Source of the DNA: Fibrobacter sp. UWP2
GTDB taxonomy: Bacteria > Fibrobacterota > Fibrobacteria > Fibrobacterales > Fibrobacteraceae
DNA: 64,000 nt
Assembly: GCF_900141705.1 (NCBI RefSeq)
Contig: NZ_FQYM01000001.1
Span: 124,001-188,000, forward strand
Reading direction: 5' to 3'
In this document: positions 26,907-34,727 of the stretch, piece after piece
Layout of the letters: each line of letters opens with the position of its first letter
How positions within the stretch are numbered: position 1 is the first letter of the stretch
Made by a program: the position numbers and the translations under genes
Notes under the pieces: generated by a model
Databases searched by the model: none
Told to the model about the DNA's origin: nothing
The model's input: the letters and a program-made list of their open reading frames with translations, nothing else

Positions 26907-27338
26907 TTAATACAAGAATGGGCCTGCATACCTAGATTCATGATCACTGCAAAATAGTACAAGAATGGGCACCGAAACAAAAATATTTACAAGAGCAATA
27001 CAAGATTGCACGTAAAAAATTGATTCCCGACCAACACAAAAGGCAAAAACGAGAGACGACAAAAAAGAAAAAACATAAGAAATCACCCAAAGCGAAGAAA
27101 TCAATTTTCCTTTTTTTCTTCCATCTTCGTTTGTATAAAAATCAGACGAACTGTCCAAATACAAATCCAAAAGAACCATATATGCATAAAAAGGCACCAG
27201 GCATCCCAACTTTGTAATAACACCGCCCCAAAATGCAGAAATAATAATTCCCAACCAGAATAGGAAAAACGGAACAACCATCCCCAAAACAACAGACTTG
27301 GGAACATACCTAAAATCAATGTCATTCCATTTTTCCAT
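26907..27338 (-). CDS. Four-helix membrane protein, paralogue A
   Basis: A 143-residue integral membrane protein from the ATG at 27338; 27353 is an equally possible start and neither has a good ribosome-binding site. Four hydrophobic segments are visible (VVLGMVVPFFLFWLGIIIS, LGCLVPFYAYMVLLDLYL, SSLWVISYVFSFLSSLVFAF, SCIALVNIFVSVPILVLF). It shares the pattern PF.LFW.G and PFY.Y....LY with the protein at 27475-27891, so the two are paralogues and their upstream DNA is similar too. Family and function unknown. Confidence 0.6.
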   Translation of the reverse strand: MEKWNDIDFRYVPKSVVLGMVVPFFLFWLGIIISAFWGGVITKLGCLVPFYAYMVLLDLYLDSSSDFYTNEDGRKKGKLISSLWVISYVFSFLSSLVFAFCVGRESIFYVQSCIALVNIFVSVPILVLFCSDHESRYAGPFLY

Positions 27339-27398
27339 GCCAATAATATACATTATATTAACGTCTTTTCTTCCAAATTGCAAAAACTTATGTCAAAT

Positions 27399-27431
27399 CT
27401 TATAGAGGCTCTTTATGAGCCGAGGAAATAC
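27399..27431. repeat. Repeated motif of the AT-rich island, copy 2
   Basis: TTATAGAGGCTCTTTATGAG followed by CCGAGGAAATAC. Near copies occur at 26449-26479 and 27964-27995. The centre GGCTCTTTATGAGCC can form a small hairpin. Confidence 0.6.
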
Positions 27432-27474
27432 TAAGACATGGCTAGCAAAATAGTTGATTTAGTGAGCATCTTTT

Positions 27475-27891
27475 TTATTTGGATTCAGGCCAACTATACC
27501 ACAAACTTCCCCATCGCATATTGAACGCCACGCACAGCAATCCACAAAAAGAGAAAAACATCATAACAACAGCATTCAAGACTGAAGACCTCAAAACAAA
27601 TAAAAAGTAGTCACTTTTGGGAAAAAATCCAGCATAATACGCTACAATAACAAAAACGAGCGACACAACCCCAATAAACGCCGATGCAACAAGAGCATTC
27701 CTACAATCCGTATTTTCGTAAAGATTAGTTCCAAAATAAACATAACCATAAAACGGAATCATTGAAACTAAATAAACCAGCATCGATCCTGAACTAGCCC
27801 CCCAAAGAAGTCCAATCCAAAAAAGCACAAAAGGCAAAACAACGCAAAAAACAGCGTTTTTCAACTCCATTATGTCTTTCAGCATCCTCAT
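27475..27891 (-). CDS. Four-helix membrane protein, paralogue B
   Basis: A 138-residue integral membrane protein with four hydrophobic segments (AVFCVVLPFVLFWIGLLW, MLVYLVSMIPFYGYVYF, ASAFIGVVSLVFVIVAYY, LNAVVMMFFSFCGLLCVAF). The ATG at 27891 has AGAGGA seven bases upstream. It is a diverged paralogue of 26907-27338, sharing helix patterns and an upstream GTATATTAT element. Its DNA is strikingly AT-rich compared with the housekeeping genes, suggesting foreign origin of the island. No known domain. Confidence 0.6.
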   Translation of the reverse strand: MRMLKDIMELKNAVFCVVLPFVLFWIGLLWGASSGSMLVYLVSMIPFYGYVYFGTNLYENTDCRNALVASAFIGVVSLVFVIVAYYAGFFPKSDYFLFVLRSSVLNAVVMMFFSFCGLLCVAFNMRWGSLWYSWPESK

Positions 27892-27963
27892 AGTCTATTC
27901 CTCTAACCATAATATACACTAAATTATTGACAATTTCTAACACAAAAGGTAAAATCTTAAATG

Positions 27964-27995
27964 TTATAGAAGCTCTTTATGAGCCAAGAAAATAC
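27964..27995. repeat. Repeated motif of the AT-rich island, copy 3
   Basis: TTATAGAAGCTCTTTATGAG followed by CCAAGAAAATAC, 27 of about 32 positions shared with copy 2. The plus-strand ATG inside it opens a frame antisense to the zinc-ribbon gene that I do not regard as real. Confidence 0.6.
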
Positions 27996-28001
27996 GTATC
28001 C

Positions 28002-28472
28002 TCACAAACTCCCATCCTTCAAGTCAGGAAAGAATTTGCTTTTGCTATTCGGGTCAATAATTCCCAAAAGCTTAACTTTCCCATCGGAACCAGCAATAAA
28101 ATATCCGCTAGGCAAAACTTTACGGAGAAAATCAAGTTCTTTTCCGATTGCAATGATTTTTTTCGCAACATTGTCAGGCACTTTACAAGACACACTATGG
28201 GATTCAAACCACCAGTATTTCATCTTCTTCAAAAATTCTTCATCCAAAGGACATCCCGACGCATCGGGAATAACAGAATCTATTCCACAATACGGGCATA
28301 ACGCGGTCCGACGTCGGTCCCGCTCATCGCACCAGTCCACCACTTCTGAAGCAGGGTATACGCGGCAGCAATAATAGCAGCCACACTTCTTCGACTTTTT
28401 CAAAAGCCTCCAGCTTTTGAAGGACGCATCCGCCGCATCACGGTATGTCTTCGGGATTTCTGAATTAGACAC
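28002..28472 (-). CDS. Zinc-ribbon cytoplasmic protein
   Basis: A 156-residue protein with a Cys pattern typical of a zinc-binding domain seen in many bacterial accessory loci: CGCYYC, WCDE, then LCPYCGIDSVIPD, followed by PLDEEFLKKMKYWWFE. The remaining C-terminal part is charged and without motif. I prefer the GTG at 28472, which has GAGG six bases upstream, over the GTG at 28484. Its role is unknown; homologous domains are mostly annotated only as cytoplasmic proteins. Confidence 0.65.
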   Translation of the reverse strand: MSNSEIPKTYRDAADASFKSWRLLKKSKKCGCYYCCRVYPASEVVDWCDERDRRRTALCPYCGIDSVIPDASGCPLDEEFLKKMKYWWFESHSVSCKVPDNVAKKIIAIGKELDFLRKVLPSGYFIAGSDGKVKLLGIIDPNSKSKFFPDLKDGSL

Positions 28473-28898
28473 ATTTAACCTCACTTCTAAATATATACTT
28501 GCGTATTTAGCGTCAAGTACAACTTCAATTATAGCATTTTTAAAATGTCAGATTATGACATTTAAATTAACATATATTTGTCGTGACACAATAAGAATCA
28601 TTGCTTTTTTCGCAACATGGATAGTATTAATTTTAGCAGCATTTATCCTCACCTCACTTAAAGACACCTAAAAGCCGCCGTTCAAGAAAAAAACCAGCGC
28701 TTAACAAGATTGACCCAAACAACCCAGTTTTCCACCGAAATGCAACCGTTAAACCAGCAAGCATAATTATCCTTTTTCGTCAAAAATCGCCATTTTATTC
28801 AAAACATCCTTGAAAGAGTGTAATACAGAACACTAAAGTGGGTCGAAAAAGTGCATTAAAGCATTGATTTATCCCTAGAAAAAGTGTATATTTAGAGT
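28473..28898. other. AT-rich intergenic region with the promoter of the AAA ATPase
   Basis: Nothing coding is convincing here. A 38-codon plus-strand frame at 28557-28671 would make a one-helix peptide (FFATWIVLILAAFIL) but has no ribosome-binding site. The right end holds the promoter described separately. Confidence 0.5.
28864..28892 (+). promoter_or_regulatory. Sigma-70 promoter of the AAA ATPase gene
   Basis: TTGATT (28864-28869), 17 bases, TATATT (28887-28892). The ATG follows after six bases, so the transcript would start at or next to the start codon (leaderless). Confidence 0.6.
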
Positions 28899-30236
28899 AT
28901 GTTCGAGCGAAAAATCCTAAAAGAATTCGAAAAATGGATGAATGGCGGGGGCAAGAAAAAGGCTCTTGTCGTCAAGGGAATGCGCCAAATCGGCAAGACA
29001 TTCAGTGTACTTGAATTCGCTAGGAGCCACTATAAGCATGTGGTCTATGTGAACTTCAAGGAAAACGACAGCGCCCGTAAAATTTTCGACGGCGATTTCA
29101 ATGTCAACCGCATGACAATCGACCTGTCGGCCCTGCTTCCCGATGCTCGCTTCGAACCGAGAAAAACAGTTATCATCTTTGACGAGATTCAAGAATGTGC
29201 GAACGCCCGCGCAAGCATTAAACCGTTTATGGAAGATGGTCGATATGACGTCATCTGCACGGGTTCTCTCCTAGGAATAAAAGGGTATAACAAAAAAAAA
29301 GGCAAGGGTGTCCCGACTGGGTTCGAGAGAATTGTTTACATGAAGCCTATGGATTTTGAGGAATTTCTATGGGCAAAGGGCATTGACGAAAAAGTCATTG
29401 ATTATCTCAAGGAATGTTTCAGCAACAAGAAACCCGTCAGCGAAGCCACGCACAACGTCATGTTGCGCTATTTTAGGGAATATCTCTGCGTGGGAGGCCT
29501 CCCGTACATCGTTTCCCGTTTCGTCGAGACAAACGACATGAACGTCGTTTGGCAAGAACAGCAAGATATTCTCGAAGAATACAAGGACGATTTCGGCAAG
29601 CACCTTGACGAAGACGAAAACGAGGAAATAGACAGAACGCTTCTAGGCAGAATCAACCGCGTATTCGATTCCATTCCGGCGCAACTCGCCAAAGAGAACA
29701 AGAAATTCACATATTCCTCATTAGAAAAGAAAGGCCGTTCCGAAGCATACCAGAATGCAATCCAGTGGCTTTATGACTGCGGCATCATCAATCTATGCCA
29801 TAATCTCACAAACATATCTACTCCGCTGGATGGTTACAAGATTGAAAACGCGTTCAAAATCTACGTGCAGGATTCCGGGCTGTTCGTCGCGATGCTCGAA
29901 AAAGGATGTGCTGCCAAAATCCTTAGCGGAGACTTGGGATTTTACAAGGGCGCTATTTACGAGAACATTGTTGCTGACTGTTTCTCGAAACAGGGGCGAA
30001 ACCTATACTACTTCCGCAAGGATTCCGGACTTGAAATAGATTTTGTAGAAACCATTGCTGGCGAAACAGCATTAATCGAAGTCAAGGCAACTTCGGGGCA
30101 AACCAAGTCGGCAAAGACCGTCCTGCAAAACGAAAACTACGAGGTAGACATCTGCTACAAACTTTCCGAAAACAATGTAGGCGTTGTCGGGAAAATAGTA
30201 ACGCTACCTTACTACATGACCATGTTCTTGGAATAA
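28899..30236 (+). CDS. AAA ATPase with C-terminal DUF4143 domain
   Basis: A 445-residue ATPase of the widespread AAA_14/DUF4143 family. Walker A is GMRQIGKT (27-34), Walker B VIIFDEIQE (Asp95-Glu96), and a later CTGSLLG sensor-like segment follows. The C-terminal half has the DUF4143 core and a nuclease-like GLEIDFV...ALIEVKAT motif of the PD-(D/E)XK type. These proteins are of unknown cellular role and are frequent in accessory DNA. The start codon lies seven bases after a -10 box, with no room for a ribosome-binding site. An alcohol dehydrogenase gene follows after 12 bases. Confidence 0.88.
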   Translation: MFERKILKEFEKWMNGGGKKKALVVKGMRQIGKTFSVLEFARSHYKHVVYVNFKENDSARKIFDGDFNVNRMTIDLSALLPDARFEPRKTVIIFDEIQECANARASIKPFMEDGRYDVICTGSLLGIKGYNKKKGKGVPTGFERIVYMKPMDFEEFLWAKGIDEKVIDYLKECFSNKKPVSEATHNVMLRYFREYLCVGGLPYIVSRFVETNDMNVVWQEQQDILEEYKDDFGKHLDEDENEEIDRTLLGRINRVFDSIPAQLAKENKKFTYSSLEKKGRSEAYQNAIQWLYDCGIINLCHNLTNISTPLDGYKIENAFKIYVQDSGLFVAMLEKGCAAKILSGDLGFYKGAIYENIVADCFSKQGRNLYYFRKDSGLEIDFVETIAGETALIEVKATSGQTKSAKTVLQNENYEVDICYKLSENNVGVVGKIVTLPYYMTMFLE

Positions 30237-30248
30237 AAGGACCTTTCT

Positions 30249-31355
30249 ATGCGTTTCTACGTACCCACGGATATCTATGTCGAAAAGGACTGCGTGAAGA
30301 GCCACGCGCAAAACCTGCTTGCGATGGGGAAACGCGCATTCATCATGACGGGCAGAACTTCCGCCAAAAAGAACGGTTCTTTGAACGATGTCATAGCCGT
30401 TCTGGATGCAGGCCACATTCCATATCAGTTTTTTGACCAGGTCGAAGAAAATCCGTCAACAGATACCGTAGGAAACGCCGCACAGCAGGCTCGCGAATTC
30501 AAGGCCGATTACATTATCGGCATCGGAGGCGGCTCCGCCATCGACGCGGCGAAGGCAGCAGCACTACTGCTTGCAAACCCGAATCTCATCGCGGACAACA
30601 TGCACAAGGCTCCCGAAAAGCCGCTCGATCACATGCCCGTCGTCGCCGTACCGACTACCTGCGGAACAGGTTCCGAGGCAACACCGGTCTCCATCATCAC
30701 AAACCACAAGATCCAACTGAAAAAGAGCATCCCGCACAAGATTTTCCCGGCGCTCGCGCTTGTGGACGGCAAATACCTCGCCTCGGCCAAGAAGACGCTG
30801 ATTATCAATACCGCGGTCGACGCCCTCGCCCACATGGTCGAAAGCATCTTGAACATCTATTCCAACGCGTTCAACCGCATGTGCCCGGAATACGGCCTCA
30901 AGCTCTGGAGCGAATTCAAGGAAGCGCTCCTTTCCGACGCGCCCGTAAGCGAAAACCTTTACGAAAAACTCATGCTCACCTCGACTATCGCAGGCATGTC
31001 CATCGCTCACACGAGTACCTCCGTACCACACGGCATGAGCTATGATCTCACGCTGCATCAGGGCACGCCGCATGGCCCCGCCGTCGGCTATTTCCTTGCC
31101 GGCTACGTAGAAGTCTGCGAGAAGAAGGTTCCCGAAGACGTCCAGAAAATCCTCGCGCTCTTGAACCTCAAAAGCACCGCCGATTTCACCGCAATGCTTG
31201 ACAAGCTCATCGGCAAATGCAAGGTTTCCCGCGAAATGCGCGACCAGTTCGCCGCCGCCATGAAGGAAAACCATTCCAAGCTCGACCTCGTCCCCGGCGG
31301 AATCACGCCCGAAGAAGTCGACTACATTTACGACAAATCCCTTGTCGTAGAATAG
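30249..31355 (+). CDS. Iron-containing alcohol dehydrogenase
   Basis: A 368-residue group-III metal-dependent alcohol dehydrogenase, which interconverts alcohols and aldehydes with NAD(P)H. Nucleotide-binding GGGSAIDAAKA and VPTTCGTGSEATP are present, as are the metal ligands in DALAHMVES and in SVPHGMSYDLTLHQGTPHG. The physiological substrate is not predictable; butanol- or propanediol-type activity is common in this group. It sits 12 bases after the AAA ATPase gene, a spacing that suggests one transcript, although the two have no evident functional link. Confidence 0.9.
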   Translation: MRFYVPTDIYVEKDCVKSHAQNLLAMGKRAFIMTGRTSAKKNGSLNDVIAVLDAGHIPYQFFDQVEENPSTDTVGNAAQQAREFKADYIIGIGGGSAIDAAKAAALLLANPNLIADNMHKAPEKPLDHMPVVAVPTTCGTGSEATPVSIITNHKIQLKKSIPHKIFPALALVDGKYLASAKKTLIINTAVDALAHMVESILNIYSNAFNRMCPEYGLKLWSEFKEALLSDAPVSENLYEKLMLTSTIAGMSIAHTSTSVPHGMSYDLTLHQGTPHGPAVGYFLAGYVEVCEKKVPEDVQKILALLNLKSTADFTAMLDKLIGKCKVSREMRDQFAAAMKENHSKLDLVPGGITPEEVDYIYDKSLVVE

Positions 31356-31401
31356 GCGTTTCCTTTCCCATTTATTATATTCCCCGCAAAAAGGATTGAA
31401 C

Positions 31402-32355
31402 ATGACAATTGACGAATTCTTGGGCGAAGCGAAAACGGTTGCGATTTTCGGGCACGTGAGGCCCGACGGGGACTGCGTGGGCAGCACTACGGCGGTTTAC
31501 AACTACATCCGCGACAACTTCCCGGGAATCGCAGTGAAGTTATTCCTCGAGAATTTCCCCGAGAGTTACCGGATTGTGCGCGGCACGGAAGTCGCGCAGT
31601 CCACCTATACCAAGGAAAAAGACGGCATATTCGACCTCGTCTTTCTGATGGACACGCCGAGTTTCGAACGCGTGGGCGCAAACGGAGCCGAATGCATCCG
31701 CACCGCAAAGAAGACCATCAATGTCGATCACCACATTTCTAACCCGCTCAACCTCTGTACGGCAAACTTCGTGGAACCCGAAGCGAGTTCCGCATGCGAG
31801 GTGCTGTACATGAACCTCGACAAGGCGAAAGTGAGCCGCGAGACCGCGAACAGCCTTTACCTGGGAATCGTGCACGACACGGGAGCCTTCAAGTTCAGCA
31901 GCACCGGCAAGCGCACCATGCAAGTAGTCGGCGACCTCATCGAGAAGGGAATCGATTTCGCAAAAATCGTGAACGAAACTTACTACACGCGCACCTACAA
32001 GCAGACGCTCGTGACCGGGTTCGTAATGCAGAACTGCAAGCTCGGGCTCGGGGGTAAAGTGGTCTACGCCCACATCACCCCCGAAGACATGGAACGCTTC
32101 GGCGTTACGCCCGTGGAGCTCAGCAACGTAATCGATACCGTGCGCGAAGTCGGCGGCACCGAAGTGGCCTTGTTCCTCTACCCGGTGAATGGCAAGTACA
32201 AGATTAGCCTTCGCAGCAACTACATCGTAGACGTAAACGCGATTGCGAAGGAATTCGGCGGTGGCGGCCACACCCGTGCCGCCGGCGGCGATACCAGCGA
32301 TGCGCCCGAAGCGGCGATTGAGAAAATCCTGAAATTGATTGAGAAGCAGCTATAG
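31402..32355 (+). CDS. nrnA: Bifunctional oligoribonuclease / PAP phosphatase, DHH family
   Basis: A 317-residue DHH/DHHA1 phosphoesterase. The metal-binding motifs are HVRPDGDCVGS, the DTPSFER segment and NVDHHISN; the DHHA1 substrate-binding domain ends with EFGGGGHTRAAGG. NrnA removes nanoRNA 5'-to-3' or 3'-to-5' depending on lineage and can dephosphorylate 3'-phosphoadenosine 5'-phosphate. The ATG at 31402 is chosen because AAGGA lies six bases upstream; a TTG six bases earlier is in frame. Its stop overlaps the stop of the convergent LysE-type gene by six bases. Confidence 0.9.
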   Translation: MTIDEFLGEAKTVAIFGHVRPDGDCVGSTTAVYNYIRDNFPGIAVKLFLENFPESYRIVRGTEVAQSTYTKEKDGIFDLVFLMDTPSFERVGANGAECIRTAKKTINVDHHISNPLNLCTANFVEPEASSACEVLYMNLDKAKVSRETANSLYLGIVHDTGAFKFSSTGKRTMQVVGDLIEKGIDFAKIVNETYYTRTYKQTLVTGFVMQNCKLGLGGKVVYAHITPEDMERFGVTPVELSNVIDTVREVGGTEVALFLYPVNGKYKISLRSNYIVDVNAIAKEFGGGGHTRAAGGDTSDAPEAAIEKILKLIEKQL

Positions 32356-33072
32356 CGCGAACAGCGCGATGGCGAGGGCGATAAACACGCAGCCGCTGAA
32401 CCAATTGAGGTTGCGGTTCGCCTTCGGGCTATTGAGCATGAATTTCTTGACCGCTCCGGCGAGGAGTGCGATGGAGCCGAATACGATAAATGTCGCCACG
32501 ATGAATTCCCCGCCGAGAATCACCATCTGGAGCGTCGGGCTCAGCGGGCGTTCCATCTTGACCGCGGGCGGGATAAACGAAAGCGCGAAAAGAACCGCCT
32601 TCGGGTTCGTGAGATTCATGATGATGCCACGCAGGTAGAGCCTGTGGAACGGGAGGCCCGCGGATTCTCCACTCGGGCCTAGATCCTTCGACTCCGAGCT
32701 TCGCTCTCCGCTCAGGATGACACTAGCGGATTCCGCGCGCATCTCGCTACAAGCATCACTCTCGTCTCTCGTCTCTCCACTCTCGTCTAAATTCACGACG
32801 CCGGCGCGGACCTGGAAACTTTTGTACGCGAGGTATAGCAGGTACGCCGCCCCGCAGCACTGCAGAACAAAGAACGCAACCGGGCTTGCGGCAATCAGGG
32901 CAGAAACGCCGACAATCAGCAGGCAAACCTGCACGCAAATGCCCGTGCATAGCCCGCAAATCACGCTAAAGCCGGACCTGGCCCCGTATGTGGCGCTCTG
33001 CGCCAAAACAAACAGGTTGTCTGGACCGGGGGCAATTGCCACCACCAGCGCCGCTACAAAAAATTCAAGCAT
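32350..33072 (-). CDS. LysE/RhtB-family amino-acid exporter
   Basis: A 240-residue inner-membrane exporter of the LysE/RhtB type with the hallmark N-terminus FVAALVVAIAPGPDNLFVLAQS and the central NLTNPKAVLFALSF. Normal members have about 205 residues; the surplus is a hydrophilic stretch at about residues 91-131 between the third and fourth helices (ESGETRDESDACSEMRAES then VILSGERSSESK). That stretch matches a palindromic DNA repeat, also found in hrpA, that has entered in frame. Since it falls in a loop, the exporter may still work. It follows a zinc-ribbon gene by 17 bases. Confidence 0.87.
   Translation of the reverse strand: MLEFFVAALVVAIAPGPDNLFVLAQSATYGARSGFSVICGLCTGICVQVCLLIVGVSALIAASPVAFFVLQCCGAAYLLYLAYKSFQVRAGVVNLDESGETRDESDACSEMRAESASVILSGERSSESKDLGPSGESAGLPFHRLYLRGIIMNLTNPKAVLFALSFIPPAVKMERPLSPTLQMVILGGEFIVATFIVFGSIALLAGAVKKFMLNSPKANRNLNWFSGCVFIALAIALFAL
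32681..32800 (-). repeat. In-frame repeat insertion in the LysE-type gene
   Basis: ATCCTTCGACTCCGAGCTTC..CCGCTCAGGATGACA (32682-32722) is nearly the same element as 22513-22551 in hrpA. It is followed at 32757-32790 by a CTCTCGTCTCTCGTCTCTCC low-complexity stretch. Confidence 0.8.
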
Positions 33073-33089
33073 CGAACCCAACCGCTACA

Positions 33090-33470
33090 TCAAAGCTTTT
33101 CGAGGAAGGAATCAGCATCCATCTCGGCGAGGTCCTTCTCCAGCTGAGCCAGGGCGTCGTCCGAAATGGAGGGCTGCGCCTTCTCGCGTTCGGCCGCCAA
33201 GGAGTTCGAGGCGTCCACCATCTTCTTGAGCGAATCCGCCACCTCGCTGACCGAGCTCTCTTGCTTCATGACGACGTTCAGCACCTTGGAAAGGCGTTCA
33301 CGCAGGCCGGCGAACTCCTCGCGGTCCAATTCCAGCACTTGGCCGTGGTAGTACATGAGCGGCGTCTTGCAACGGGCGCAGGGGAAAACCATCATGTTTG
33401 ACGGTTCTCCGTTCAACTGCACTTCGAAGTTGGAGCCGCAATGGGGGCATTCTATGTGGAATTCACTCAT
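33090..33470 (-). CDS. Zinc-ribbon protein with C-terminal helical region
   Basis: A 126-residue protein. The N-terminus is a zinc ribbon (HIECPHCGSNFEV then FPCARCKTP, two CxxC pairs 22 residues apart). The rest is strongly helical and heptad-like (REEFAGLRERLSKVLNVVMKQ...LAQLEKDLAEMD), suggesting a coiled coil. Function unknown; the layout recalls small RNA- or ribosome-associated proteins, but that is only a guess. It is transcribed with the LysE-type gene. Confidence 0.8.
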   Translation of the reverse strand: MSEFHIECPHCGSNFEVQLNGEPSNMMVFPCARCKTPLMYYHGQVLELDREEFAGLRERLSKVLNVVMKQESSVSEVADSLKKMVDASNSLAAEREKAQPSISDDALAQLEKDLAEMDADSFLEKL

Positions 33471-33571
33471 GCGTCATAATTTAGCAAATATGGATTTCTG
33501 CCGGAACAAAAACGCCTTTTTATTTTATTTTTTAAGAAACAACTTTTTTTCACATTCAAAATCTGTAAAAA

Positions 33572-34720
33572 ATGCTCTGCCATTGGCTTTACCATATTAC
33601 TAGCATTGACCTTTTCGACGGCCGCCTGTTCCGTGCCGGCGTCGCCGCCATGCTTTCCATCGTCCTCGTGCTCTTCTTCATGCCCAAGTACATCCGGCTT
33701 TTACAAGGGCTAGACGCCACCTCCGATTTCGACAAGGACGGCAAGTCCAAGTCGCCTCCCATCATGGGCGGGCTCCTCCTGGTGGTCGTGGTCGAAATAG
33801 TGTCGCTACTGGTGTGCAAGATGAACGGCTATACCATATCGACCCTCGTCATCTTGGCGCTGTTCTCTGCCGTGGGGGCCATCGACGACATTGCGAAAGT
33901 CCGCGCCAAGCGTCTCATCAAGCTCGGTAAGCTCAAGGCCGCCGACTACATGGACAAGGCCGACGGCATCTCCAGCAGCCTGCGCCTGTTCCTCTACTTT
34001 CTGTTCAGTCTCGTCGTCGCGATTTTCTGCTACAAGTTCATTCCCGAACTCAAGGGCGACCTCACCATCCCCTTCTGCCCCATCGACGTATTCCAGCTTC
34101 ACTTGCCCAACTGGATTTTTGTCGCCTTCATGACGTTTGTCATCGCCGCAAGCGCGAACGGCACCAACTTTACCGACGGCCTCGACAGCCTCGTCTCGGT
34201 GCCCATCCTCACCAGCATGATTTTCGTGGGACTTGTCGCCTACGTGAGCGGCAACTTCATCTTCAGCCAGTACCTGAGCGTCCCGTACCTTCCGGGCTGC
34301 GACGAACTTTTCCCGATAGCGCTGTCCATCGCAGGTGCGCTGCTCGCCTACCTGTGGTTCAATAGCCCTCCCGCCGAAATCTACATGGGCGACGCGGGCT
34401 CCGTGGGCTTTGGCGCGGCCATCGGCATCATGTTCATCTTGGTGCAGGCAGGGCTGTTCCTGCCCATCGTGTGCATCATCATCATCGCAGAAGCCTGCTC
34501 AGTGCTGTTGCAGATAACCTGGTTCAAGTTCACCAAGAAGACTACAGGTACCGGCAAGAGGATTTTCCTCTGCGCACCGCTGCACCACCACTACCAGAAA
34601 AAATGGGAAGGCAAGTTCCCGAGCAAGCCGCTCATGAACTCCAAGATCGTGTGGCGCATGCACCTGGTGAGCATCTTCGCGCTCATCGTGAGCATGGTGA
34701 TATTCTTCGGCATTAGGTAA
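33572..34720 (+). CDS. mraY: Phospho-N-acetylmuramoyl-pentapeptide transferase
   Basis: MraY transfers phospho-MurNAc-pentapeptide from UDP to undecaprenyl phosphate, making lipid I at the inner membrane. The 382-residue polytopic protein has the diagnostic motifs KSKSPPIMGG, AIDDIAKV, ANGTNFTDGLDSL, YMGDAGSVGFG and the cytoplasmic PLHHHYQKKW. About ten membrane helices are visible. The ATG at 33572 has no clear ribosome-binding site. It is separated from the usual mur cluster here and heads a different envelope operon with a UDP-sugar pyrophosphorylase (7-base gap), an acyltransferase and an Smr protein. Confidence 0.94.
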   Translation: MLCHWLYHITSIDLFDGRLFRAGVAAMLSIVLVLFFMPKYIRLLQGLDATSDFDKDGKSKSPPIMGGLLLVVVVEIVSLLVCKMNGYTISTLVILALFSAVGAIDDIAKVRAKRLIKLGKLKAADYMDKADGISSSLRLFLYFLFSLVVAIFCYKFIPELKGDLTIPFCPIDVFQLHLPNWIFVAFMTFVIAASANGTNFTDGLDSLVSVPILTSMIFVGLVAYVSGNFIFSQYLSVPYLPGCDELFPIALSIAGALLAYLWFNSPPAEIYMGDAGSVGFGAAIGIMFILVQAGLFLPIVCIIIIAEACSVLLQITWFKFTKKTTGTGKRIFLCAPLHHHYQKKWEGKFPSKPLMNSKIVWRMHLVSIFALIVSMVIFFGIR

Positions 34721-34727
34721 TCAAGGC

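Noticed and set aside
27979-28374. A 131-codon plus-strand frame beginning in the repeated motif
   Set aside because: It is antisense to the zinc-ribbon gene, whose ordered Cys pattern marks the true strand.
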